From assembly GCA_964480825.1 (NCBI GenBank), contig CAYZRJ010000013.1, positions 1 through 15,258 of the forward strand: a stretch of DNA of 15,258 nt, written 5' to 3'. The notes below the pieces were generated by a model. That model saw nothing but the letters and a program-made list of their open reading frames with translations. It did no database searches and was not told the DNA's origin. Numbering within the stretch: the first letter of the stretch is position 1; each line of letters opens with the position of its first letter. Made by a program: the position numbers and the translations under genes. The stretch comes from CAYZRJ01 sp964480825. GTDB lineage: Bacteria > Patescibacteriota > WWE3 > UBA101185 > UBA10185. Shown here piece by piece: positions 6,066 through 15,000 of the stretch.

Positions 6066-6535
6066 AAATAACAAAAGATCTGCTCAATCAAATATTTAAA
6101 TTCTTCGGAACAAAGCCTCAAATCGAGGTTAACGAAAACGGAGAAGGATTAGTTGAAGTTGACATAAAAGGCGACGATTTAAGCTATTTAATCGGTTATC
6201 GCGGTCAGTCTTTAGATGCTTTGTCAGACTTGCTAACTCATATGATTTTTAAGAAAACCAACGAGTGGCCGCACTTAATGCTGGATATAAACGGGTACAA
6301 TCAACAAAGAATTGAACGACTTCACAATATGGCAAAAAGATTTATCGACAGAGTCAGATTCTTTAGGGCAGAAGTCGAAATGCCGGTATTAAACCCGTGG
6401 GAAAGAAAACAAGTACACACCTACATGGCTGACTACGATGATGTCGAATCCGAAAGTCGCGGTGAAGGTAAAAATCGAAAGTTGTATTTACTACCTAAAA
6501 AAAGCCGGGCTAAGGCGGACGGCTTGACGGACTAA
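6053..6535 (+). CDS. jag: Jag/KhpB RNA-binding protein (KH + R3H)
   Basis: This is a single-stranded nucleic-acid-binding protein linked to YidC in most bacteria and to cell-division and cell-elongation control in Gram-positives. A KH domain carries the GxxG loop GYRG (48-51, in YLIGYRGQSLDALSDL). The R3H domain follows with R118-x3-H122 (PWERKQVHTYM) and the SESRGEGKNRKLYLLP stretch (133-148). The 160-aa form lacks the N-terminal Jag_N domain found in Firmicutes, so it begins almost directly at the KH region. It overlaps yidC by 13 nt and is followed 3 nt later by dnaN, so the three are probably co-transcribed. Confidence 0.94.
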   Translation: MEKVEITKDLLNQIFKFFGTKPQIEVNENGEGLVEVDIKGDDLSYLIGYRGQSLDALSDLLTHMIFKKTNEWPHLMLDINGYNQQRIERLHNMAKRFIDRVRFFRAEVEMPVLNPWERKQVHTYMADYDDVESESRGEGKNRKLYLLPKKSRAKADGLTD

Positions 6536-6538
6536 AAA

Positions 6539-7645
6539 ATGAAATTTTCATGTCTACAGGAAAATCTAGAAAAAGGTCTACAAACCGTCTCAAAAGCGGT
6601 TCCTGTTAAAGGTTCGTTACCCATACTTACAAACATTTTATTTTCTACCGAGGATGGAAAACTTAAACTTAGTGCTACAAATTTAGAAACTGCGATTACC
6701 ACATATGTGCCTTGCTCGATTCAGGAAGACGGAGCGATAACCATTCCCGCGAAATTAATTAGAGAATTTATTTCTAATTTACCTCCGTCTACCATCAACG
6801 CGCACCTAACCGGTCATACATTACACCTTAGTTCCGACAAAACAAAATCAAAGTTTAACGGAATTACTGCTGACGAATACCCGGATCTTCCGATTTTTCC
6901 TAAAGATTCTAAAGCTATTGAACTCGACTCCAAAGTTTTCGCCGACATAATTTCGTATGTTGCTTTCGCTTCAGGAACAGATGATAGCCGACCGATATTT
7001 AGCGGAGTATGTCTAAAATGCGATGGAAAACTTTTAACCGTTGCCTGTACAGACGGGTTTAGATTATCCGAAAAATTGTTAGAACTCGACAAAAAATGTG
7101 AACCCTTTTCTGCGATTATTCCTGCTAAAACTTTGCTCGAAGTATCGCGTGTATTTGCTACATCTACCGAACCTTTGTTATTTGCATTGAACGGAAATGA
7201 TAATTTAGCTCTATTTAAATCAGAGGACACAACAATTGCAACTCGAATTATCGACGGCGAATACCCTGACTACAAAAAAATTATTCCTCAAGAAAAAACT
7301 TTGAGCGCAAACTTTTCGACAGCTGATTTTGTCGAAGCTGTAAAACTAACAAACGTCTTTGCAAAAGAAGGCAATAACGCGATAAAGGTTAGATTTGACC
7401 CATCCGGAGTGATACGTATTATGTCGCTATCCGAAGAGGCCGGTGAACACGTGAGCGAACTGTCGGGAGAAATCGAGGGGAACATGGTTGAAGTCGCGTT
7501 TAGCTCTAAGTATTTATTGGATTATTTAAATAACATTAAAACCGAAACCATAACTTTTGTAACAAAGGGTAACGTTGCCCCGTGTATTTTTAAATCGGAA
7601 ATTCATCCTAACTTTATTCATATAATAATGCCGATGCAGATTTAA
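6539..7645 (+). CDS. dnaN: DNA polymerase III beta subunit (sliding clamp)
   Basis: This is the ring-shaped processivity clamp of the replicative polymerase. At 368 aa it is full length with the three repeated clamp domains. Visible hallmarks are the N-terminal MKFSCLQENLEKGLQTVSKAV with LPILTNILF, the domain-1 SATNLETAI and IPAKLIREFISNLP, the mid-protein FSGVCL and TDGFRLSE, RIIDGEYPDY in domain 2-3, and the terminal HIIMPMQI that forms part of the client-binding pocket. It starts 3 nt after jag, with no Shine-Dalgarno site. In most bacteria dnaN follows dnaA; here dnaA is absent and dnaN is the last gene of the yidC-jag unit. It ends 3 nt from the convergent VirB4-like gene. Confidence 0.97.
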   Translation: MKFSCLQENLEKGLQTVSKAVPVKGSLPILTNILFSTEDGKLKLSATNLETAITTYVPCSIQEDGAITIPAKLIREFISNLPPSTINAHLTGHTLHLSSDKTKSKFNGITADEYPDLPIFPKDSKAIELDSKVFADIISYVAFASGTDDSRPIFSGVCLKCDGKLLTVACTDGFRLSEKLLELDKKCEPFSAIIPAKTLLEVSRVFATSTEPLLFALNGNDNLALFKSEDTTIATRIIDGEYPDYKKIIPQEKTLSANFSTADFVEAVKLTNVFAKEGNNAIKVRFDPSGVIRIMSLSEEAGEHVSELSGEIEGNMVEVAFSSKYLLDYLNNIKTETITFVTKGNVAPCIFKSEIHPNFIHIIMPMQI

Positions 7646-7648
7646 GTT

Positions 7649-9787
7649 TTAGTTTAATTTAATTGTTCCCTGCGCATCCTTTAAATCCTGTCCCATCTCA
7701 GTCATCTCATCTTTAATCGTATTAACCGGAGGCTCTGATTGCTGATTTTGTTCGATTGTTGGCTGTTTAGCTAAAAACGCAGGGGTATTTTGTACAACAT
7801 TCGGTTTTGGTTGGGCTTGTCCAACAGCCTTTGGTTCGTACCCTGCTTTAGCAACTCCCTGCGCGTCAAATGTTGTGTATTTATTCGGATCAGCTTGTCT
7901 TTCCATGGGTCTGTAAGTCGGCCTCTGCATCTGTTTTGATTTTGTCTTAATTAACCCCTCGGCTTTCAGCTTTAATATTTCTTCCGGGTTCGTGGTTATT
8001 AAACGGTGTTCAGCATCCGAAGCCATAACTCTAATTGCAACGTGATTGCTTCCGGCAAAAAATAAACCCTCTCCAACGTTTGACGCCAGCAACAACCTTT
8101 TTTCGCCTTCGGACAGGTAAAAGGTTTCGGCAACTTTATCAATAGCCGCAGGGTGTTGTTTAAACAAAACCTGAATTGAGGAGTTTGTAACAATTGCCTT
8201 TCCGTATTCGGAGCTTAAAAAGTCATCGACATCCTGCGATATTGTAGTCAAACCCAAATAATATTTACGGGCACGTTTGGCGATGCCGTAAATAAATCGC
8301 GCACTATCTTCATTTTGAAGTAAGTACCAAGCTTCTTCGACAATTAAGATACGTTTTTTCAAATCACGTCGAATTCGCGTCCAAATAAAATCCAGAATCA
8401 TGTAAAACGCGATTGGCCTTAAAGCTTCTTCTAAGTTTTTAGTAGAGAAAACTGTCATTTTGCTTTCAAGATCAATGTTGGACTGCGCGTCAAAAATACC
8501 GGTCATCGAACCTTTAATAAATTTTTCCAAACGTTCGGCCATGCTTCGCGCTTCCGGCTCATCCATGCCAAGCAAAACTTTATATAAATCTTCCATAACA
8601 GGAGGCTCTTTTGTCATTTGGGTCTCAGGGTCGGTATTAATACCTTTGATTCGGTAAGTTTCAATTAAGGCGCGGTCAAGCAAAGCTTCTTCGATCGCTG
8701 ACATTCCGTGCATGATTAATTTAAACAAAGTAATCAGTGCAATTAATTTTTGGCCAAGCTCGTTTTCACCTTCGACGGCAATACCTGACAAATCAAACGG
8801 GTTAATTTTATTTACCGAGTTAGCCGAAAAGTCTATGTAATTTCCACCGACTGCATCACACAAAGCGCGATACTCTTCTTCGGGGTCGATAATCATAACT
8901 TCGGCGCCAAAAACCATTAGACGCAATGCTTCAAGTTTTACAAAGTAAGACTTACCAGAACCGGATTTTGCAAAAACAACGGTATTTGCATTTTCAAGAG
9001 AGAATCTTTCGAAAATAATCAACGACCCGTTACTTTTGTTTATCCCGTACATTATTCCTTCTTCCATTGTTAAATCAGATGAAGTAAACGGAAACGTTGT
9101 AGCCAAACTTGTCGTGTCCATATTTCTGGTAATCAACATTTTGTCTAATCCACATGGGATAGTAGATTGAAACGCATCTTCCATTTGCAATGAGGCAACT
9201 TTAGAAATCAATAGTAATGAACCGAGGGTAGACTCTAAACGTGCGCTCACAGATTCAAGTTCTTCCAGCGATCCTGCGGGAATATTTATATAAAAAGAAA
9301 ACTTAAAATATTTTTCAACACCTTTTACTAACTGCTCTTGCAAAGTATTCGCGTCTTCAAGTGCCGCAGAAACAACCGGGTCGACGAGTTTACCTTTTTC
9401 TCTAGTGTTCATGATTGTTGCTTCAAGTTCAGTGATTTTTCGGCGCAAGTCATCCAAAATCATTTTAGATTTTACAGGATAGTAAAACATCGAGAGATCC
9501 AGCGAATGATCAAAGTTGATTATTGGCGACAACCAGTTTGCTCCGACAAATCTCGGGTATCCCGAAACAAAAATTGTTCTAAAGTAAGTATTCCCTATTC
9601 GCAAAGTACTGTAATCAATCTCGATAGCAGAGGGGGCAATAATATCCCGAACGTTGACCATTCCTTCAGCCAAAACTTGAGCGGGAGTTTTTCCGTCATC
9701 CGGCATTCCGGGTACCATTTGTTCTCCACCCGGGGCTAACACAACTTTTTTCTTTTTTCCAAATATTTTAAAAATGTTTAGTGCCAT
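7649..9787 (-). CDS. VirB4-like type IV secretion ATPase
   Basis: This is a cytoplasmic, membrane-associated FtsK/VirB4/TraC-superfamily ATPase that powers type IV secretion or conjugation. Counted from the ATG at 9787 (712 aa), the N-terminal ~240 residues are the VirB4-type domain with a coiled segment around 112-155. The Walker A motif AKSGSGKS lies at 273-280 (K279). MIIDPEEEY follows at about 298-306, then Walker B RILIVEEAW at 479-487 (E484/E485) and a TTISQD glutamine sensor near 515-520. The last ~100 residues form a Gln/Pro-rich low-complexity tail. A TTG at 9820 would add 11 residues and overlap the upstream stop; ATG is preferred because a hairpin lies in between. The gene is the fourth and last of the operon. 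Confidence 0.93.
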   Translation of the reverse strand: MALNIFKIFGKKKKVVLAPGGEQMVPGMPDDGKTPAQVLAEGMVNVRDIIAPSAIEIDYSTLRIGNTYFRTIFVSGYPRFVGANWLSPIINFDHSLDLSMFYYPVKSKMILDDLRRKITELEATIMNTREKGKLVDPVVSAALEDANTLQEQLVKGVEKYFKFSFYINIPAGSLEELESVSARLESTLGSLLLISKVASLQMEDAFQSTIPCGLDKMLITRNMDTTSLATTFPFTSSDLTMEEGIMYGINKSNGSLIIFERFSLENANTVVFAKSGSGKSYFVKLEALRLMVFGAEVMIIDPEEEYRALCDAVGGNYIDFSANSVNKINPFDLSGIAVEGENELGQKLIALITLFKLIMHGMSAIEEALLDRALIETYRIKGINTDPETQMTKEPPVMEDLYKVLLGMDEPEARSMAERLEKFIKGSMTGIFDAQSNIDLESKMTVFSTKNLEEALRPIAFYMILDFIWTRIRRDLKKRILIVEEAWYLLQNEDSARFIYGIAKRARKYYLGLTTISQDVDDFLSSEYGKAIVTNSSIQVLFKQHPAAIDKVAETFYLSEGEKRLLLASNVGEGLFFAGSNHVAIRVMASDAEHRLITTNPEEILKLKAEGLIKTKSKQMQRPTYRPMERQADPNKYTTFDAQGVAKAGYEPKAVGQAQPKPNVVQNTPAFLAKQPTIEQNQQSEPPVNTIKDEMTEMGQDLKDAQGTIKLN

Positions 9788-9798
9788 AGTCTTCTCGG

Positions 9799-9812
9799 AC
9801 GCTTTAGCGTCA
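9799..9812 (-). repeat. Intercistronic perfect palindrome
   Basis: GACGC-TTTA-GCGTC forms a 5-bp perfect hairpin (6 bp if the inner T-A pair forms) that includes the TraC-like stop codon. It ends 11 nt before the VirB4-like ATG at 9787. It has no U-tract, so it is not an ordinary terminator. It could modulate coupling or protect mRNA ends. Confidence 0.45.
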
Positions 9813-10508
9813 TTCTTCAATAATTGCCGGGCTTACCACAGCAGTTTTATAATCCTCCACGTTTGTTCTAATTCTCTGACCCGATAAAGTTGTCGGATTG
9901 TAAATATCAAAATAAAGTTCGACTAATTCTTGGGTATTTAACTGTCTGGACTTAACACCAAGTCTGCTAAATTCTTTTACGACGTGGTCAACTTTTGGAG
10001 ATAATTGAATTGACGCTTCTTGAATAGCCTTATCCACGTTCACTCTCACACGCCTGTTTTGAACGCCAAAAAGTTTACTAACCCAGTCAAAAGCACCGGT
10101 TTGTTCCAAGTTCATCGTCGCCCCCGATGGAACTACAACAAAAAACTTTTTGTCCAAAACTTCGTTAGTTTTAATAACCTCTTGGACAAATTTTCGGTAG
10201 GCTTCGGCCTGATGTTTCATTAGCGGATCAGTTATTTTTGATTCAACTCTTTGTATTTTTTCGATGTATTTTGTAATATCAAGTTTTTTAGATCTTAAAA
10301 CTACCTGAATAGGAAATGTTATTGAGTTTAATAACATCGAAAACGCCGCGATGATTGCATCTTGTTCGATTTCGGATAAAAGGTCAAAGTTAACAGCAGT
10401 TGTTTGTAGTACTGCGCAAATAATTCCGTTTTTTAAAACGACTAGATCATCTTTTATATCTAAGATATCAAGATGCTCTTGGGTTGTGTTTGTAATTCTT
10501 TCGGTCAT
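9810..10508 (-). CDS. TraC-like (VirB4 N-terminal-like) T4SS protein
   Basis: This 232-aa soluble protein resembles the TraC-like proteins that sit between PrgI and VirB4 genes in CPR and some Gram-positive transfer operons. It begins with ILDIKDDLVVLKNGIICAVLQTTAVNFDLLSE. IEQDAIIAAFSMLLNSITFPIQVVLRSKKLDI follows, an element also seen at the front of TraC/TraE-type ATPases. A helical stretch (about 80-118) leads to FFVVVPSG (122-129), and the C-terminal half has LVELYFDIYNP. There is no Walker A or B motif and no membrane segment, so it is not an ATPase itself. It lies 43 nt after the PrgI-fusion gene and just before the VirB4-like ATPase, where it is probably an accessory or assembly partner. 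Confidence 0.8.
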   Translation of the reverse strand: MTERITNTTQEHLDILDIKDDLVVLKNGIICAVLQTTAVNFDLLSEIEQDAIIAAFSMLLNSITFPIQVVLRSKKLDITKYIEKIQRVESKITDPLMKHQAEAYRKFVQEVIKTNEVLDKKFFVVVPSGATMNLEQTGAFDWVSKLFGVQNRRVRVNVDKAIQEASIQLSPKVDHVVKEFSRLGVKSRQLNTQELVELYFDIYNPTTLSGQRIRTNVEDYKTAVVSPAIIEE

Positions 10509-10551
10509 TTTCCAAGTATTTCAATTTGCTGTATCGGTTCTCTTTTTGCTT

Positions 10552-12042
10552 CTACTGAACTGAAATTATATCAAAGGTTGAACCATTATTATCCGGCGTA
10601 ACTTCGACGGTGTAAATTCCGTTTGATAGTGGTGTAGAAAGTTTAAACTGTCCGAGCAAATTTGTCTTGAATGCGCGCGTTACTTCTCCTTTTTGATTCT
10701 TCATAATTAACAGCATGCCCTCTTTTGTGGTACCGTCTTTCATTTTAACTACACCTGAAACAACATTAGCGCGACCGATTGGTTGTTGAGCAGTTATAAA
10801 CGTTGGAGAAACTACGCTCGCTGTGGCAGGTTTGATATTAAACCCCTCTTGCTCTTTTAATTTGTTCTGCAAATCCAATATTTGCTTTTGCAGTGCTTCA
10901 AAATCCGATTGAGTTCTCTCTTTTTCAACCCGAAGTCTTTTAATCATTGCATCTTTCTCCTCGATTTCGGCCGGACTTGTCGTTGTGGATTTTTGATTTT
11001 CCAATTTAGATATCTCACCCGATAAGCGTTGTTTCTCTTCTTCGAGTTTTTCAGCTAAATAGCGCGCCTCATTGTCCAGCGCGGGTGCCGCGACTTTTGT
11101 ATTAATTTCAACCGCCGAAGTAGTGATGTTAGCCTGTGTCGGACTGTATTTCTTTACATCTTTAACTCCCGTCTCACGTTTTATTTGAGCTAAAAGCTGT
11201 TGTAATCTTTCGGCCTTTTCTTGAATGTCATCGTCTACTGCTAATTCTTCTGTTGTTCTTATCGTGCGCTCCCCGCGGATAGGTAATATTAACTCTCCTG
11301 CAGTCGGTAATAAGTTAGTAAATCTTCTTCCCGAGTGCATGTCGGGGGTCATTGGCGTCAAGGCCGTCGTCGAGCGTCTGTACGCCGGTTTCTCGTGGTG
11401 CCTGTGCTCTTTTACTACCGGTGGCGTTGGAGCTTCTAATTGTAGGGGAGGAGGAGTTTCTTCCTTCGGTTCTATAACAGAAACTTCTGGCTCCAGCACT
11501 CCAACCGACACCGAAGCCGACTGCTGTTTTGCGGCTATCTCAGACGCAAAAGCATCTCTTACTTTTTTAGAATATTCTTTTTCGGGGATATCCAACGGAT
11601 CAACAACATCATCGTTTAATTGATATTCAAGATATTCTTCCAGACGTCGGCGACTTGACGTAGGAGCTAAGGTTATCAATTCTTGTTTCACGACTGCCAA
11701 GTTGTCGTGCATAAAAACCGACGGAACAGAGGGCTCGCGCATCCAGATTCTTTGAGTCGGTGCGTACACCGATCTGATAAAATTAACGATCCACTCATCT
11801 AGACCTCTTTCTTGAATCGGTACAAATGCTAATCCGATGCCCAATATTGCTAAAAGCAAAACAAGCGGCCATTTAAAAAGACCCACCATTACAACCGATC
11901 CGACATAGGCCAGTCCTCCAAAAATAAGGAGATAAATAAATTGACGAATAGTTAAATCTCCGATGAGTTTAAACTCAACATCCATTATGTTCTGGGGAAC
12001 CGCGTGCATTTTATTTGATTGTGGCAAGTCAGCTAAAGGCAT
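10552..12042 (-). CDS. PrgI-family T4SS membrane protein with coiled-coil and C-terminal beta domain
   Basis: This is a 496-aa mosaic. Residues 16-110 are a PrgI/VirB3-like module: VEFKLIGDLTIRQF, two adjacent transmembrane helices (36-56 and 59-75), then GLDEWIVNFIRSVYAPTQRIWMRE. PrgI/VirB3 proteins normally stop at about 100-130 aa and bind the VirB4 ATPase. Here a Pro-rich linker (about 170-235), the segment NLLPTAGELILPIRGERTI (244-262), coiled-coil regions (266-290 and 321-400), and a C-terminal ~70-residue domain follow. The last domain has the carboxypeptidase-regulatory/CNA-B pattern (GVVKMKDGTTKEGMLLIM, then TRAFKTNLLGQFKLSTPLSNGIYTVEV). Both helices are close together, so the long tail could lie on either side of the membrane. 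It starts 3 nt after the DUF4012 fusion gene. Confidence 0.87.
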   Translation of the reverse strand: MPLADLPQSNKMHAVPQNIMDVEFKLIGDLTIRQFIYLLIFGGLAYVGSVVMVGLFKWPLVLLLAILGIGLAFVPIQERGLDEWIVNFIRSVYAPTQRIWMREPSVPSVFMHDNLAVVKQELITLAPTSSRRRLEEYLEYQLNDDVVDPLDIPEKEYSKKVRDAFASEIAAKQQSASVSVGVLEPEVSVIEPKEETPPPLQLEAPTPPVVKEHRHHEKPAYRRSTTALTPMTPDMHSGRRFTNLLPTAGELILPIRGERTIRTTEELAVDDDIQEKAERLQQLLAQIKRETGVKDVKKYSPTQANITTSAVEINTKVAAPALDNEARYLAEKLEEEKQRLSGEISKLENQKSTTTSPAEIEEKDAMIKRLRVEKERTQSDFEALQKQILDLQNKLKEQEGFNIKPATASVVSPTFITAQQPIGRANVVSGVVKMKDGTTKEGMLLIMKNQKGEVTRAFKTNLLGQFKLSTPLSNGIYTVEVTPDNNGSTFDIISVQ

Positions 12043-12045
12043 ATC

Positions 12046-15000
12046 TTATTGAAGTTTAACATATACACTTTTATCCTTTGTCAGCGTGCCCCCGACCTCA
12101 AGCCGCTCCGAAGTTTGTGTAATATTCTGACTTGCTTCGGTTACAACAAAACCAAAGGCCTTGTTCATTGCGAAATAAAACCCGTCATCTTGGGTTCCGG
12201 CTTGTTTTTGCCAATAAAGCCGGTAATTATTTCCGCCTTTCGATAAAGAAAGTTCGGGGTTTAAATCATAACTTATTGTTAGCAGTGCTTTACTTTGCGG
12301 TTGTAAGATAAAACTATTTTCAAATGACGTGTATTTACCCTGTGTTGATGTAACAACCTTTTTAAAAATGTCCTCTTCGGTGCCGTCGTCAAATTTTATG
12401 GTAGCTGCAGTAAGCTTGGCACCTTTTTGAGCTAAAACTCTCAAATAATTTGTATAAGGGCCGCCGGGCCAAGCGGTATCTTTTCCGGTGTGATTGTATT
12501 CAAGCTTTAAAGTCGCCCTCAAAAGTCCGTCACGGGTAAGAGAATTAATTTGATAATCCATTTTCTTTTTTACGTAATAATTTGCTTTAGTTCCACCCAA
12601 ATTAGAATCCACAACAAACAAATAATCATTTTGGGTGCTAACTAGTGAGCCGTCCCAATTGTTAGACTTCAAAAGCTGGTTTATCGGGTCGTTTGTAAAA
12701 TAAATCTGCAAGTGCCTTTCGTTTAGTGATGTCATAAAAGCATTCGCTAACGAAGGAATCTGTTCACGTCCAAGCGAAAATAACCTTTCTAAAAGTTTTG
12801 ACCCCAAAACCGTTAAAAACGAACGTTTTTGATCGGAGCCGTTTTGATAGTTAAACTCACTATGTAATTCTGAACGCTCGTATATGTTTTGGTAATTAAC
12901 TTCTTCGTTGTAGGCGGTTAAAAATAACGGACCGGTGGCCTTTAATAAACTTTGGATAAAATATAGATCAACGGCTACTACCCCGTCCATTTTTTCGCCT
13001 GTAACTTTAAAATACAGATCTTCGATTGTATTCGCCGAAACGGTAAAATCGGGATCCCAATTCGCGTTTCTAATATGCAGTTTTGTTTCCTTTAAGAATT
13101 CTGCAAGCGGTGTTGGAATTGGAGAGACTATATTTCGTTGGTCTATTTGGCCGTCTGGATTATACACATCGTCTATAACTAAATTTTTAATTTTCCCACG
13201 TTCTAAAGTTAACAAACCGTACGAACCAATAAATCCGCCCGTGGGTCTTAATTCGTTTGAGTTTTGAAAAAGTATTAAATATTTTTTGGGTTTGTCCGAA
13301 CCCAAAATATTCGGGAGTGAGGAAAAAAGAGGTAAAGACATGTCGATACTTTGTTCGGTCGTAGATAAAACTTTTTTGTACTCTTCGTAATAAATACGAT
13401 ATTTTTTTGGAATATCCTGCGGATATACGTACTTAAAATCCGCCTGCGCTAAAAGAAGGTTATTTTTTGCGATATTCATTTGATTTCTAGCTTCGTCAAA
13501 ATCAGCCGCGTTCATTTCTATCGAGGTATCGGGTCTTATAACTTCCCACAAAGTTTCCAACGGCTTTGTTGCTTTTGCTCCGGCATAAACTGTCTTCGAA
13601 AAAAATGTCAGCGAACCCAAAAGTTTGTCGTAACTTCTATAACTGCTTTCCTTTTTTACAAGTAGAAACAACGGGCGCAGAGTCGGCAAAGCTCTACGGG
13701 CTTTTAAAAAACTTTCGTAAGCAATTTTTGATTTAGATTTAACCTGATCGATTTCAAGTTGTTTACCGGAATCGGCGGCTTGTCTTAAATTGCGAACTCC
13801 GTTTTTTGCGTTTACATAAATACTAATTGTCGGTATTACCAAAAAGATTGTTAAAGCCGGCATCAAAAGTGCCAGCACAAATTGTAGTCTGCTCGAAATG
13901 TTAAACGATAGTCGGGGCAGTTTTGGCAAATGTATTTTGGGCTTTATTTTTTCTATAAAGTTTGCACCATTTCGCGAAGCTTCTATAACTAAAGGTTGAG
14001 GCTGAGGAACAGAAACTTTTTTTACGTCCATCAAAGAAAAAAGATTGTTTTCCGGAGCTTGAGAAGCAATTTTTTGTTCGATAAGTTTTGCCGGTTTAAA
14101 GCTGTGGGTGTTGGTTAAATAATTGAAAGACTCTAAAGTTTTAGCGACACCTTCTTTTAAAAATACTTTTGGTTCCCAATGAATTTCGTCCAGATTGTAT
14201 GTATCCGGCATTTTTAAAACACCGGGTTTAAAGTATCCTTCGTTTTGTGCGTCTTCAAAACGTACTCTAATTCCCGAATCCGCGACACCTTTGATCATGT
14301 AGGCAATTTCTAAAACACTTATCGGTTCGTTTGGAATTAAAGAAAAAATACTACCCTTTGCTTTATCCGTGTACATCGCTTTCAAGATTCCTGAAATCGC
14401 GTCATCAATGTATAAATAAAACTCCTTCTCAGAACCCTCGCCAAAGATTGTGAGCTCCCGACCGGATATTAACTCGGATAATAGACGACCTAAATTTCCG
14501 CTCGAAACTAAATTCATTCGCGGACCGTATATTTCCGGAACTCTGGTTATGCGGACGTCGCTTTCGTATTTTTTAAAGTATTCCCAAACTAAAGCCTCTG
14601 CGTAGCGCTTGGCTTCGGCCAGCATATATCTATTTTCTTCGATTTTATTACGACCGAAATATTCAGTGAGTTCAAGTTGTGACATCCGACCTTCGTAGAC
14701 ATCGGTGGTAGATAAAAGCAAAAACTTCGCTCCGGATATTTTAGCCAAATCTAAAAGGTGTTTAGTTCCAAAAGCATTAGTTAAAAGTGAGCCGAGGTTC
14801 AAAACTTCTTTGGTGTACGAGTATTCTTCGAGTCCCGCCAAATGAAAAATATAGTCTACACTTTGGATATCTTCGGGAATTCCGTTGTTTATATCGCAAT
14901 CGTATAAAGCGAAATTGGGGTTTGATAAAAGATGATTTATGTAACTTTGTTTTCCTGTAGTAAAGCTGTCTAAGACAATTACACGGGCGCCTTTTTCAAG

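Noticed and set aside
7649..12042. Integrative or conjugative element
   Set aside because: No relaxase, integrase, attachment repeats or tRNA integration site is visible. The operon is flanked by housekeeping dnaN, and base composition looks like its neighbours by eye.
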